A stretch of DNA of 59,487 nt from Coprinus comatus (taxonomy: Eukaryota > Basidiomycota > Agaricomycetes > Agaricales > Agaricaceae). Shown here in pieces: positions 12,813 to 24,954 of this stretch. The notes beneath the pieces are model-generated. The model was not told the DNA's origin and searched no databases. It saw only the letters and a list, made by a program, of their open reading frames with translations. Where the stretch lies: assembly GCA_034638255.1 (NCBI GenBank), contig JAWPGT010000111.1, positions 1 to 59,487 of the forward strand. The letters are read 5' to 3'. The translations under genes were made by a program, and so were the position numbers. How positions within the stretch are numbered: position 1 is the stretch's first letter; each line of letters starts with the position of its first letter.

Positions 12813-13501
12813 ATGTCTTCCTACGTGAGTTTCTACATTTTACATGAATATTTTAAACCTGCTCACTCTCTCTTCATTTCTGCCACAGTACAATGGTCAA
12901 CAACCCCAAGCTACCCCTGCTATGTCAGTCGGAGGTGGCAATCGTAACGCAAAAAACATGCCAGTCGATAATGATGGTACACGTGAATGGAGTACCGGTC
13001 TTTTCGATTGTCTCAACGATCCTGAAACCTGTAAATACATTTCTCCTCTCTCCTTCATCTTCCTATTCTCTCTCCTATTTTTACCGACATTGACTTTTGG
13101 ATTATTTATCAAACAGTTATTTGGTCTTATTTCTGCCCTTGCATCGTTTACTCAAAGAACAAACAACGTTTCGATCATTTGAATACTAAAGGAACTGCTG
13201 ATCCTGAACATGGTGGAGCAGAATTGGTTAATAATGATTGTTTGACTTATGCTGCTCTTAACTGCTTCGGTGTCGGTTTCTTCTTCAAGGTATAGACAAT
13301 CATATATTGATATTTTATTTATCACATCATGTTGATTTCTATTTCTAGTTCATGCAACGTGGTGAAATCCGTGGAAGATACACCATTAAAGGAGATCCTA
13401 TAATTGATGTCGCTACTGCTTTTTGTTGTACTCCTTGTGCCTTAACTCAAGAACATCAAGAACTTGAGTTGGAAGAGAGGAGTCTTCAAGATAAGGCGTA
13501 A
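12813..13501 (+). CDS. PLAC8-family Cys-rich protein 1
   Basis: Small Cys-rich protein of the PLAC8 family, probably membrane-associated. Plant and animal relatives affect cell size and metal or calcium handling; the fungal role is unknown. Exons 12813-12824, 12889-13030, 13117-13289 and 13349-13501 join in phase to 159 residues. Family blocks in order: GGNRNAKNMPVDNDGTREWS, then FCPCIVYSKNKQRFDHL, GTADPEHGG, and the C-terminal FCCTPCALTQEHQELELEE. The first coding exon is only four codons. A paralog with the same exon plan lies 1.3 kb downstream. This copy has fewer cysteines in the middle part than the paralog, for example LVNND against CCTSD. Confidence 0.88.
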
Positions 13502-14815
13502 GCATGCGTCCACCACAATAAAAGGGTATCCTCCGGCCAAAAATTTTCAGTGGTATTCAAGATTTCAATTCAATAACCTTCTATTTCTTTTTTTCCCTTT
13601 ATGCGGTTGAGGTTTGTTAGTTCCTGTATACAGATCGATCATATATATGCTTTTTAATAATTCCCCTTGGCCCATTGGGTTCCGCTTAATGTTGTGTTCA
13701 ATGAATGGTCAATTGTTGAGATTCCAAGTAACTTGGTTACAGTTGAAGAATTGACAGGAACACTTGAATTAGAATGTAGTTACCTATTAAGCGGCATATA
13801 ATTAACGGTACGCACCTTTCCTTTTTATTTATTTCAATGCTTCATATTAATGAATCAGCGTTAATTAACTTCTCTAGGATTCAACCAAAAGTGATCATCG
13901 TCTCTTCGGGAAATCGGAACCGACACACTCAAATATCAAGAAGCTAAAAATAGCATCATTAAAAACAAATACCACACACTAAACTTCGACTAAACTCAAC
14001 CTGCTTGGTTACAAATGGGTTACGAATAGGTTACGAAGGATTATCCTGTGTTAGAATTGCAACACAAATGTATGTGTCTTGTTACTTCGCTTTTGTAGTA
14101 ATAATGATACCAGTTCCATATTAGCAGCTCCCACAACTGCAACATAAGCGTTACGAGGTTCTAGTTCTAGAAGTTCCGTCATACGACGTACAGACGCATG
14201 TGGAAGTTGGGCGCTCATACGCTTTGCGCCGTGCTTCTAAGGGTAGCAGAGAACCGTGTTCACCGCAGGAAACACCAGACAGACACCAGGCAACACCTAT
14301 CCAGATGAAACACCAAAAACAGAAGCGAGCGGCGACTGGTAACAAAAGAAGGAAATGCCATCAATCACCATCATTCCAAAAGGCCAGCGCCTGAAATTCC
14401 TGTGGAGTTCAATGTGTAATTTGATGTTAAATCAAATAATTTTGATCAGCGAAAGATGGACCACCGCAACAGAACTGTTTGAGCGCTGTCATAGGGCTTC
14501 CTAGGACTTCATACTAACTATTTATTGTTAATCATCATGGAGATACTACTTTTTTGGACACTTCGTTTCCATGCCTAGAGGTTCTAGCTGTTGTTTTCAA
14601 GAGTAGTAGTACTTTTTATAGAACCGAACTATGTGTATGTTTCAACCTGGTCTTGGTGTTTTATTCAGGGTTACACTAGGCACTGCCTCGTGTAATTGGG
14701 TTCGGAACGACCTGAGAAAGCTTTCCCCTTTTCCTTACGTTTAACTTCCTACATATATATAAAGCTTGGGACATCCTCATCAACCCCTTCTCCTACCACC
14801 TTCTCCCTCTCTAAA
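13502..14815. other. intergenic, with one doubtful small minus ORF
   Basis: Spacer between the two PLAC8 genes. The only coding-like stretch is minus 14218-14051, 55 codons from an ATG. It holds a Leu-rich helix-like segment ending AANMELVSLLLQK, faintly like half an ankyrin repeat. It has no support from neighbours or splice sites and may be chance or a remnant. Confidence 0.4.
14753..14763 (+). promoter_or_regulatory. TATA box of PLAC8 gene 2
   Basis: A TATATATAAAG sequence lies about 55-60 bases before the start codon at 14816, followed by a pyrimidine-rich leader (CCTTCTCCCTCTC). The position and form fit a TATA promoter with a short 5' UTR. Confidence 0.55.
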
Positions 14816-15484
14816 ATGGCCTACGTAAGTCTCCCACTTCTGCGCACTCATCGCGATGTCTAAGACATGAATTTACTCAAACAGCAACCTGAGAAACACT
14901 ATGCCCAGCAACCTCAAGCCACCCCAGGCATGATGATCGCCCCAGGAGGGAATCGTAACGCAAAAAACGTACCTGTTGGTTCTAATGGCACTCGCGATTG
15001 GAGTTATGGGCTTTGCAGCTGCTGCAACGTACCTGGAACATGTTAGTCCCTAAAATATTCATACCTCGCTGCCAGATACTAAATGATCATATCTTCTCTA
15101 GGCTTTGTAGCTTTCTGTTGTCCCTGTATCACATACTCCAAGAACAAACACCGTTATGAGCATTTGACTACTAGAGGTACACCTGACCCCGAACATGGTG
15201 GAGCCTGCTGCACAAGCGATTGTATGATTCATGGTATTCTTACTTTCTGTGGTTTTGGTTTCTTCTTGCAGGTATGATTGATTATTTGTTTTATCTTCAA
15301 AATAGCTGATCAAACTTGGTTACAGTGCTCTCAACGTGGAAGTGTTCGTGATAGGTACAGCATCGGCGGTGGGGCATGTGGAGATTGTTGCGCTGCTTTC
15401 TGTTGTACGCCTTGTCAATTGGCCCAAGAACATCAAGAACTCGAGTTGGAGGAAAAGAGCTTTGGTGGTCAATACAAGGCCTAA
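14816..15484 (+). CDS. PLAC8-family Cys-rich protein 2
   Basis: Paralog of the PLAC8 gene just upstream. Exons 14816-14824, 14885-15041, 15102-15271 and 15326-15484 join in phase to 164 residues. The blocks are GGNRNAKNVPVGSNGTRDWS, CSCC, FCCPCITYSKNKHRYEHL, GTPDPEHGGACCTSDC, CGDCCAAFCCTPCQLAQEHQELELEE. The Cys-rich cores CCPC and FCCTPC are the PLAC8 signature. Intron positions are the same as in the upstream copy, so the pair arose by duplication, but the proteins have clearly diverged. A strong TATA box suggests a regulated, possibly highly expressed gene. Confidence 0.9.
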
Positions 15485-15838
15485 GTTTGATGGAATTCAT
15501 TTTTCGTTCCCGTTCGTTCTATATGTTGATTAGTTCTGCTTGTACTACCTTTTCTGGTGTAATATGAGTATCCGTAGCATCATCCTCCCATACAATATAT
15601 GATACAAATCTTTGATCAGTATTGCGCTACATTCAGAAATCAGCAATCAATGGAGTGAGGCGTTTAACTAGGGTTAGCGTCTCCGAAGTTGGAGATTATA
15701 TTGGAAAAGTTAGATAGACCTAAGCCTATGTAGAGGTGGTGTATCTGGAATAAGAATGAAAATAAATTGTATGAACGTCGTAATATAGATTGATCATACA
15801 TACTACAAGAGAATACTATTAGGTAGGCTGTATGCTAC
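15485..15838. other. intergenic between converging genes
   Basis: AT-rich 3' regions of the PLAC8 gene (plus) and the mitochondrial-protein gene (minus). No gene, RNA or repeat recognised. Confidence 0.5.
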
Positions 15839-16976
15839 TCAGATCTGATCCGCCTGAGCAATATGACCACTCTTCAATCTCCAATCCCTCAACCAGTGTT
15901 CCCTTGTTCCGCGGGCGTCCAACAATAACTTATCCACCTTTCCCAATGCCCAACTAGTCCAAACCGCTGGCATATTTTGGCCCTTCTCGTTGTTCTTTGG
16001 TACCGGCTTGGGTTCAGTGTTGTCTAAGGTTGTTTTGAGCAGAGGTAAGAGTGCTTTAGCAACGACCTCGGCATTCGGATTCTTCTCTTCTTTCAGACAG
16101 GCAGAGACAACCATAGCACAACATGAGAGATCTTGTGCCACAGGTGGGAGTTTGTAAATATCGAATAAACTCGTGAGGGTTATAACGGTGCTGAGGGATT
16201 CTTTATCGTATATCGCGTTGAGAAGTTCCCGTGCGCCTGCAAGTGAAAGAGGAACGTTATATTTGGCGTAGTTGCCGAATACGTCAATGGCGAGTTTGGG
16301 GGTTTTGAAATAGATGCAACGACCTAAATGTAAACAGAATACTAATGAGGGTGAATTTAGACCGGTAAGGAACACAACTCACGAACGAACGCTTCAGAGA
16401 AATCAGTATCAAATTGATTGTCCATATCCCTCCATGCGGGGAGTTTTTCAAGAACTGCCTTCAGCTCTTCCTCGGATTGTGTAACACCCAACAACCGAAG
16501 CCATGTAGTCTTTCTAATCAGGGGTAGCTTAGCTTGTGGATGACGGCCAAGACGAGGGGTAATAAACGCCATGGTTTCGGTATAACGTTTAGTTTTCTCT
16601 TCAGGAGACAACTTTCTCCTCGGAGGTTTAATGTGTTTCTTCTCTGTGCTGCTTTGGGGAGCTTCAGATTTTACGACCGCCTCCGACCCGGCTGGTGTTG
16701 TGATCTTGACATTTTCTTGGCTAGTCTCTGGTTTGTTGTTTGGTATAGTATTAGACCCAGTAGCAGTTGGTTCATTCTCCTTTCCCTTGAATATGCTTCC
16801 AAACCAACTGTCCTTCTGTGCTGTATACATGAAATATATTTGTGAGAAATAATCCACGAGACTATTGTTTCCCGAACCATACCTAGTGTACTTCCATGTA
16901 GTAGCCTCGGGGTGTTTCCCAGAACAACACGCCTGCAGATAACATGAGCAGACCTTCTGGCCAACGAGCTGGTCAT
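15839..16976 (-). CDS. putative mitochondrial protein with helical repeats, family not recognised
   Basis: Minus-strand exons 16976-16883, 16820-16383 and 16323-15839 join in phase to 338 residues. The N-terminus (MTSSLARRSAHVICRRVVL and on) is rich in Arg, Ser and Ala with no acidic residues for about 30 positions, a typical mitochondrial presequence. A low-complexity Ser/Thr/Pro/Glu linker follows. From about residue 100 comes an all-helical region with paired-helix character (TMAFITPRLGRHPQAKLPLIRK, LAIDVFGNYAKYNVPLS) that resembles PPR or similar alpha-alpha repeats. The C-terminus contains VWTSWALGKVDKLLLDARG. It could be a mitoribosomal or mitochondrial RNA-metabolism factor; I cannot name it. 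The start at 16976 is chosen because it begins the presequence. Confidence 0.72.
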
Positions 16977-17450
16977 TATTCTCAACGACGCGACTTGTAG
17001 AAATTTAGCCGGGAACGCCTGGGGTGGCTGACCACGTGAGCTGCATTGTTTGCACGTGTAAGTTATCATTGTTATAGCCAAACATTTGTTCGACATAATC
17101 CCGATCAAGACATGCCGCCGGTTTTTGTGAAGCTTACATGGAGTACCGCCGCTAATACTTAGGTTGAACTCTGTTAAACGCCACTGAAAATACCTCCGGA
17201 TATTCTAAACTCTATATATGCAACCAAAATGTTCATCTATGCGGAGAGAATATATCTTATATAACTTGTATCTACGCTGAAGTCTGAAGGTTGACATTGA
17301 ACACTTGCGTATGTGTACATTTTAGGCTCAGCGTCGAGGCTCAGAAACAATCCTCGATAGTAACAAGGTATAACCCTGGTATAACTGGTATAACCTGGTC
17401 GAGTGCTTTTACCTTGCTTATAAGAGAAACCGAGACCTATTTGCAACCGC
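16977..17450. other. intergenic upstream of the mitochondrial-protein gene
   Basis: No coding signal. It probably holds the promoter of the minus-strand gene and the left flank of the MITE at 17459. Short imperfect repeats of GGTATAAC occur around 17365-17395. Confidence 0.45.
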
Positions 17451-17458
17451 TTATCTAC

Positions 17459-18270
17459 GGATAAACCTATTTGGAAACCCCAAAAACCCCGGAAACCCGG
17501 AAACCCCTACAAAACCTATTTGGAAACCTCTGTCTGGAAACCCACTTTACTATTTTCCAACAAGGCTGGGACGGCCGGGAATTGCCGGTTCGCCAGTGCC
17601 ACAAACTTCACAACTTCGCTGAGTATGTAAATCGTCCAATTCAAGTTCAGTAAGCGACCCATATGAGTTTGTAAAGAGGATTTGCTGCTGTAACTGGTAA
17701 TGCCAATGGCTCAAGGAGGAGTGAAAACGTTGTAGATTTACTATGTAAGAATTATCGTGCGAGTCGGTGCGACGTGAATAAACTTAATGTTAAGTTACAA
17801 CAAGCAAATATCAACACATGGCTATTATTCCTTCGAAAAGTATGTTCAAGCCTCAAGCACTAGCTTAGGCTCATGCATTATACAGCCTACTGCTGTATAT
17901 AATATTTATATTTTAATTTGTAGGGCCACACTTACATTCCGGAGTCCGGATCCATCATCAGTGACCGACTTTATAACATTCAATTTGGTACAGCAACTAT
18001 CGGGTTAAGTTAACTCATATGAAACTATACGTAATAGCCCAATTCTCCTAGTCTATGTTGGATACGCAAAGTAGACTGGAAAGGTGAAATTTTGAAACTC
18101 AGTGGCCTCACTGGGAGTCTGCCATGATCCCGGCCTGTTGAACGGAGCTGTACTCCATTAGTAAACTTTCAATAAATTATTAATGGCGGGTTTCTGAGAA
18201 CCTATTTGGAAACCACGGAGGGGTTTCCAGGGTTTCCAGGGTTTCCGGGGTTTCCAAATAGGTTTATCCC
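17459..18270. mobile_element. non-autonomous hAT-like MITE (812 bp)
   Basis: The ends are inverted: the left begins GGATAAACCTATTTGGAAAC and the right, read in reverse complement, begins GGGATAAACCTATTTGGAAA. Both continue with subterminal runs of GGAAACCC units, about four per end. The flanks are TTATCTAC at 17451-17458 and TTATCTAC at 18271-18278, an 8-bp target duplication with one base of ambiguity at the right border. An 8-bp duplication and short TIRs with subterminal repeats fit the hAT superfamily. No transposase is encoded, so it must depend on an element elsewhere. Confidence 0.82.
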
Positions 18271-18278
18271 TTATCTAC

Positions 18279-20240
18279 ACCTGCTTATCAATATAGATAT
18301 AAATTATCGTTGTGCCCAGAGAAAATGTCAATCCAAATGAATATGTACATCATGATGCATGTGTTTAGCGGCTTATCTCCCATTTCTCGAAGGAGAGAAA
18401 ACTGTATACTACCACCCTGATGTATATTTTAAGACCATTGTCTGATAGATAAGAAGGCAACGCGGGTGCCTTGTCGATTCCATTCGAACCTCCGCTATGC
18501 AAATTTTGGCAGACATTTTAAGATAAGAAGTGTTGGCTTGGGACGATTCTATGAGATTTAAAAAAGCTGCTTTTATGTATGTGCCTTAAGTCGTGCCTTG
18601 AACCATCGAGGCCTTCAAAAAGTCAGCACAAAGCTTATCTTTGTGACATGAGTATCGAGAAATAAAACAACGACCACGATAGCGAAACGTGACCTTGGTA
18701 TGTACTAGAATAAACTGAAAATTGTAGATGGAAAATGTGAGTGTATTCCCAAGGCTTCGCCAGTGTCATTTCTCCACATGTTGAAGTTTTAAAGATAGCC
18801 TTTACCATTTGATATTCAGGCGGTACCTCGAGGCTCAGAACCTTGTATTGAACTGTATAGTCTGTATTAGATTTATTTCAGTGTATTTCGCTTCTGCGAG
18901 TTCGCCGCTATCACACAGAGTCTAAGGGCCTGACTTGATCCATGATATATATAGTTCCCTACTGGTTTATTACTGTTAGCTGTTACCCCAACAATCCCAA
19001 CTGGGGTTATCCTTGATTTTCCAAGAGGCGTGTCGATTAGGTGTGATTTTGAAAATCATAAAACATTGAACAAAAACAAAGACAGAATCCCTCAGTATAA
19101 TGACTAGGTTTGCTAAACAGCGACAATCGCACATGTGGGGCACATTCCACACATTCAGCGAAGCGCGGTCCAAGGATTAATCAAGTTATGATTGCTGTTC
19201 AGTGATGTCCATTGTTCTGGTAACGGCTATGGGGCGTGGAACAAATATTAGCTCGCAGTTTCGTATTCTGAGTAAACTACCAGCAGTACTAAAAGGGCAT
19301 TGAGCGTATAATGAATCAGCACAATCTTCTCCACTTTTGTAAGGAACACAAAGGATACAGTAGTGCCTGACGAATTGTCGGACTACGGAATGAATTCCGG
19401 ATATCGGAGGGTTCAGGCTCATACTAACCGTTGATAGCAAAACGTCATCAGATTAAAGCTAAAAGCCCGCAATTTCAAATAAAAGCCTCGCCTCCTGAGT
19501 TCGAGTAGGGGATAATTAACTTCTTATCTAGACTCTGTTCCAAGAAGTTCCAAGATTCAGTTTCAACATAACTCGATATGATGGATATATGATGATCAAT
19601 GAACAGAATGTTCTCCTGGACAGAAATATAACTTGTAGAAGCATCATGTCATGTCATGTATGTGTGTTATGTGGAGGCCCAAGCATTTTACATTCTTAGA
19701 TACTCCGAATAACTCAAACTAATACCTGTAAAGCGCATATTTAATATAAAATACCCACGTCCCTACTCTAGACCTTGGAGGTTTGAGGTTCAACGTAACG
19801 TTCAGGTCAATCTCAATCCTTGTGTTATCATCGGCTTTGACTTGGCTGGAATTGGTGTTGGGAACTTGATGTGTATTAACATGTTTTGGCAGATCCCAAC
19901 AGCTACAGGGATAGCACAAGGCGTGGGTAGCGGGACACACAAGCCAAAGATAAGGAGCAACTCGCAAAATGATTGGACGATAGTGAAATTGAGCAGTGAG
20001 ATTAGTCAGCAATTAAGATTATTCAACTTAGCTGTTTTCAACTTTTCTGAGATGTTTCAAGCGAGATCTAAGTTACCTCCGTAAGATCAGGGACATAGGC
20101 GATAACCACAGTGTATATAGGATGCGGTTGCCACCATATGCGACGTTTTTACAACCTCCCTGTTTTCAGGACCTCCGGCGCCTGCTATCCCACTAGTTTC
20201 ACAAAACTCATTTTCTGGGTCGAAACACACATTTTACGAG
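18279..20240. other. long intergenic region before the ammonium transporter
   Basis: About 2 kb without a recognisable gene. Small open frames on both strands (19186-19440, 19719-20012) show no motifs. It should hold the transporter promoter; GATA-factor sites are listed separately. Confidence 0.5.
19523..20105. promoter_or_regulatory. candidate GATA-factor (nitrogen) sites upstream of the ammonium transporter
   Basis: Full GATAAG sites occur at 19523-19528 (as CTTATC) and 19949-19954, with a GATAA at 20101-20105, all within 720 bp of the start at 20241. Nitrogen-regulated ammonium transporters of fungi are commonly controlled by AreA/NIT2 GATA factors. The motif is short, so chance occurrence is possible. 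Confidence 0.35.
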
Positions 20241-22131
20241 ATGGGCGACACTGTGAATATCACATATGGCGCAGGTCAGTGTTTTACTAGCTTTTCTGCT
20301 AATTATGCAAAACTCTGACCTGTTCGTACAGCTGGGGAGATGATTTGGACGAGTGCAGACCTTAGCCAAACGGTGGTCTACAACTTGGGCGATATTGGCT
20401 TTATGTTGCTATGTATGGCTCTTGTCTTCATTATGATTCCTGGTATCGGTTTCTTCTACTCTGGCCTTCTACGACGCAAGAATGCATTGTCGATGATCTT
20501 CATGAGTATGATGGTAATGGGTGTTGTTTCCTTTCAAGTGAGTAATATGTGACTCTAGGTTATCGTGCTTGTCATTAAACTTGAATATGTAGTGGTTCTT
20601 CTGGGGATATTCTCTCACCTTTAGTGATACTGCCAGCGCATACATTGGTGACCTCAGTACGTTTTCTCCTTACTTTCTTCGTCCACGTTTTTTCCTTAGA
20701 TGTTTCGACTTCCCTAGGATACTTTGCCTTGAAAGGAATCCTCGCCGAACCTTCTGCCGGCAGTGCCCGTCTCCCAGGTCTGGTATTCGTTATATATCAG
20801 GGCATGTTTGCCTCCCTCACGTACGTCCTAGGGTCTAATATATTGAACCTTTACTCATTAAACATATATAGTGCTGTTCTCGCCATTGGTGCTATCGCTG
20901 AACGCGGACGTCTCGGGCCCATTCTTGTATTCGCCTTCATCTGGACTACCATTGTCTATGACCCTGTTGCGTGTTGGACATGGAACGCCAATGGTTGGTC
21001 ATTCGTCCTTGGTGGTTATGATTTTGCTGGTGGAACTCCCGTACATATTCTCTCCGGAACCGCCGCCCTTGCAATTTCTATCTACCTTGGAAAACGTCGT
21101 GGATACGGAACCGAACGTCTTGCATACAAGCCCCAGAATACTACTTACGTAGTTTTCGGTACTGTCCTCCTTTGGTTCGGTTGGTTCGGTTTCAACGGAG
21201 GCTCAGCCCTCTCTGCCAACCTCCGTGCTGCTCAAGCTTGCATTGTTACTAACATTTCTGCCGCATGCGGTGGATTGACCTGGATGTTATTGGTAAGTAA
21301 AATAATCGTAGTTGCTGTTGTTGAGTGCTTATTCTCTCCATAGGATTACCGCATTGAAAAGAAGTGGTCCGCTGTTGGTTTCTGTTCTGGTGCTATTGCT
21401 GGTCTCGTTGCTATTACCCCTGCCTCTGGTTTCGTTGGTGCTCGTGAGTACAACTTGAAACTTGCTATCAATGTGTATCTAACAAAGTCTGCTCTAGCCG
21501 CATCTGTCTTATTCGGTGTTGTTGGTGGTGCTGCTTGCAATTTTGCTACTCAGCTCAAATTCATCTTCGGTTACGATGATGCTCTTGATGTCAGTTTCTG
21601 ATAAATCAATCATACTGCGACAAAACTCATTAGATTCTTAGATCTTCGCCTCTCACGGTGTTGGTGGAATGGTTGGAAACATTTTGACCGCTTTCTTCGC
21701 TCAAGCAAGCGTTGCTGCTTTCGACGGAATCGCTGTTATCCCTGGAGGCTGGCTGGATCATCATTGGGTCCAACTTGGTTACCAAGTTGCTGATTCGGTT
21801 GCTGGATTTGCCTATTCATTTGTTCTGACCGTGAGTAACAACCGTCTCTTCAATTGCAACTGCATCATGATATTTATTATCTATCTAGTCAACCATCCTC
21901 TGGATCATGCACTTCATTCCTGGTCTTCGTCTCCGTGCTTCAGAAGAGGCTGAGATTCTTGGAATTGATGATGCTGAGATGGGCGAGTTCGCTTATGATT
22001 ATGTCGGACTGGAACAAGAAATCGGACATTCTGTTCTCGGATCAACTGTTGGTGCTTCTGGAGGTGCTCGTGAATCTGAACATCGTTCAGGGAGCTCAAG
22101 TAGCCATGAAGAGAAGGGTGCTGCACAATGA
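20241..22131 (+). CDS. ammonium transporter, AMT/MEP/Rh family
   Basis: Plasma-membrane ammonium permease of about eleven membrane helices. Nine exons (20241-20274, 20332-20537, 20593-20656, 20718-20820, 20872-21292, 21344-21443, 21498-21589, 21642-21830, 21889-22131) join in phase to 483 residues, the usual length. Signature blocks are GIGFFYSGLLRRKNALSM, FIWTTIVYDPVACWTW and GWFGFNGGSALSANLRA. The two pore histidines are in TPVHILSGTAAL and ASHGVGGMVGN. DDALDIFASHG and SVAGFAYSF follow. The cytoplasmic tail after LWIMHFIPGLRLRASEEAEILGID is short, with a Ser/Gly/Glu-rich end. The intron at 20657 could use a nearby alternative acceptor, giving a slightly different residue before YFALKG. GATAAG sites upstream suggest nitrogen control. 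Confidence 0.94.
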
Positions 22132-23119
22132 ATAATAATACTTATACCCCGCATTTTTTCTTCACTCCTTTGATATGTAGTCTAGAATTGTTTTCTCCAG
22201 TTTACAGCGCTGGATATTTCAATCTTCTTAATTTATAATGTGTTCCATGCTGTAAAACTTCTGCACTCTCGTTAAATCACTTTTAGGCTATGCCAACCTT
22301 CAAATTAACAGTGAGAGTGTGCCTAGTTGGAAGCGCTCGTGAGATTATACGTAAGGTGAGATCGCTATATATAAACCAGCTAAGTGCATGGTACCGCGTA
22401 CTAGTTCGGCATGGAGCGAACACGTAAATATGATGTGTGCACTAGACACGGACTGACTCTGATTGATTGTGACCAGGATTATCAACCAATAGCGGTTAAA
22501 TACTGGTTAAATAGAAGCAAGTATGATGTGTATGTGCTGATGCCCGGCGAATAACTTCTCTGCTGCTAGCACTGAAGTAGGTGTTTTGAGAAATACACTT
22601 GGTTCTGTAAAAGTCTAATACTGGAGTATCGCGGCACGCACCCCCGTATAAAGAGGTACATGAGTATCTAAATTTGTTACCACAGAGGAGATTCGGTTGA
22701 GAGCTTGTTGCAACTTGAAGCTCCAAAACATGATGATCTTTTTTTCTATCTCACGCGAAGTTACGAACCTCAATGAACCCCCTTATTGAACCGACAACGG
22801 ACAACCATTCTACTATGATACTGCAATTAGCTGTGGAGCTCAATAAAATGTCAAATCACCGGCTTCGTAGAGCGCGCTGTGCCACACAGAATCCAGAACA
22901 CTTCTGTGATGTATTTGTTTTACTTCCTTCTCACGGTTATTAGCCATACCAGGATCATTATACCCTCGCTCCTTTGATCAACCGATGCTAAAGATACTTT
23001 ACAAGTAACCCAGCAACTCCGGTGAAATACCTTATAAGGCACAGCTCTCAAGTGGGCTAAGGTTGGCCTTTCCTTCTGCTTCCCTTAGCCATCCTTGGGC
23101 GCTCAATAATTTACCACCG
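22132..23119. other. intergenic, no gene recognised
   Basis: Short frames only. No repeat or RNA gene recognised. Confidence 0.45.
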
Positions 23120-24954
23120 ATGGCGACGCAGCTATTAGCCTTACTCATACAGGGGGTTGGCGATATAGAGTTAATTAGATATGCTCAACGTAAGTCTTCT
23201 ACTCTTTTGATTACGTGTATGTAACTGGCCAACTTAACAGCATTTAATAGTTTCTTCTTCTAGTATCATCATATATGACCACAGTGAGCGGTTCGAAAAT
23301 GTTAAATGAATGAGAACTAAGTTCTTGGTTGGAAAGTTATAACCTTCTCGTCGGAGGTGAGTTGACTGGTCACGATTTGATAGTTTGGAAATATCTAAAC
23401 TTAGTGCTAATATTTAGGTGGAGTTGATCTGGGTAAAAAATAATTTAAGCAACTAGAATGATTGATCACGGTTGCTAATCGTAGGTTGTGGTTGACAGAA
23501 AAGTTCATGGTCGTTTGGGAAAGCATTATTTATCATCGTACGCTCAGTTCTTCTTTAATAAAAGGAAAAATCAATTTGCTAACATCTTTTCAACCGTAGA
23601 ACCGCTATTACACCCTTTTTTGTGTCATGTAAGTACCAATACAGTCTCGTTCCTGCATTAGCTTAAGCTGAATGATCAACTCTTGCTAGATTTAATAATC
23701 ATGGTAAGAGTGTGGACGTCTAATGTGGCGTGTGTACACCTGGGCTGACATGTGTCCTGTCATGTGTCATAGCTCTATTCTCTACCAACCTCTCGGACAA
23801 CGTATGTTATCCTCCTAAATCACAAGTCACTGTTTCTGATGTGCAATTGATAGTTGTGAGTAAAACTTTGAACTTGCTTCAGAGGGTCAACCTCATTAGC
23901 ACCACCTAATATCCAACCACGTTTCATAGCTGTATGTGCAAGCCACACATCACCCGGGGGAAGACTAATTGGAGTTGCATGTAGGCGGGCACTTCTTTCG
24001 ATGGCAAGGCTGGACGGGACTCGTAGCCTGTATGATTGCTGAAAGTATGTGGCTTATTACTATCGATCGTTTGTATTAACCACCAAGTCCTGCTAATACA
24101 TTTCTACCTCAAGTCATACTACAAATGCGGATATATGCGCTATACTTCCTCAACAAAAAGGTACTGATAGCAATGATAACGACGTACATCATTTCATCCG
24201 GTGCTGCTGCTGTCATAATGTTCAAAGTCTTGGATGGGGTCATAGGTATGAACTCATTAAAGCTTCTGTTGAAAATGGTGTCTGACATCCTAAACACTTG
24301 ATACCTTCGCTTTAGCTACATCCACTCCATTCGGCCAACTTTTGCCCGATATCGTATTCTGTTACCCCAAGAACGTATCCCATGAATTCTTCATATTTTG
24401 GATACCTCTTCTAGTATTCGAGTGTCTTCTATGTGGCTTGGCACTGTTCAGAGGAATACAAACATTTCGATCCGATGGTAGTCTTTTCAAATCTGGGCGT
24501 CGTTTAATAGGTATACTTGTCAGGGATTCAGTCCTATACTTCATATTGTAAGTTACACCTCCCAACTACCCATAGAGAAACACCATTAACATCATCACAA
24601 CAGTATCACGTCCACATATCTCACCTGTCTGCTAGTTTGGTCCATTGCAAGGGTGGGTCACATTTTTTCCAAGCTTTCCGCTGCATATTAAATTTATTTT
24701 TTGCCCAATTCCAGCAAAACCTCCTGGAAATACCAATCGGCTTTTCAGTGGCAATGTCCTGTGTATTATCAAATAGGATTATTCTCAATGTCCGAGAAGC
24801 TAATCGGAACCTAGAGGATCCAGCTATATCCCATATCCATGTTACTGTTGATGAAGATAGCCGAGGATCCAAGAGAACTTTGAATGAGGTAGAATTAACT
24901 CAGTTGCGCTCACTACGTGTTCCAAGCGAAAGTAGAAAGTTCTTTACTCCATAG
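23120..24954 (+). CDS. DUF6533-type seven-helix membrane protein, 5' half uncertain
   Basis: Membrane protein of the family common in Agaricomycetes with an N-terminal DUF6533; function unknown. The 3' half is secure: exons 23985-24044, 24114-24245, 24316-24547, 24604-24652 and 24715-24954 join in phase. They encode FFRWQGW, then LQMRIYALYFLNKK, FCYPKN, FFIFWIPLLVFECLL, RDSVLYF, TCLLVWSIAR and PIGFSVAMSCVLSNRIILNVREANR, ending in an acidic cytoplasmic tail. The 5' half shows family pieces but no clean chain: an ATG at 23120 with a short exon ending GTAAGT, IIYDH near 23270, VELIW near 23420 (the EvelIW motif) and NRYYTLF near 23600, in different frames. Either there are several tiny exons or this half is decaying. 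Confidence 0.68.

Noticed and set aside
14151..14394. Frames on both strands between the PLAC8 genes
   Set aside because: Composition is odd, but neither strand has a recognisable domain; only the small minus frame 14218-14051 is mentioned, as doubtful.
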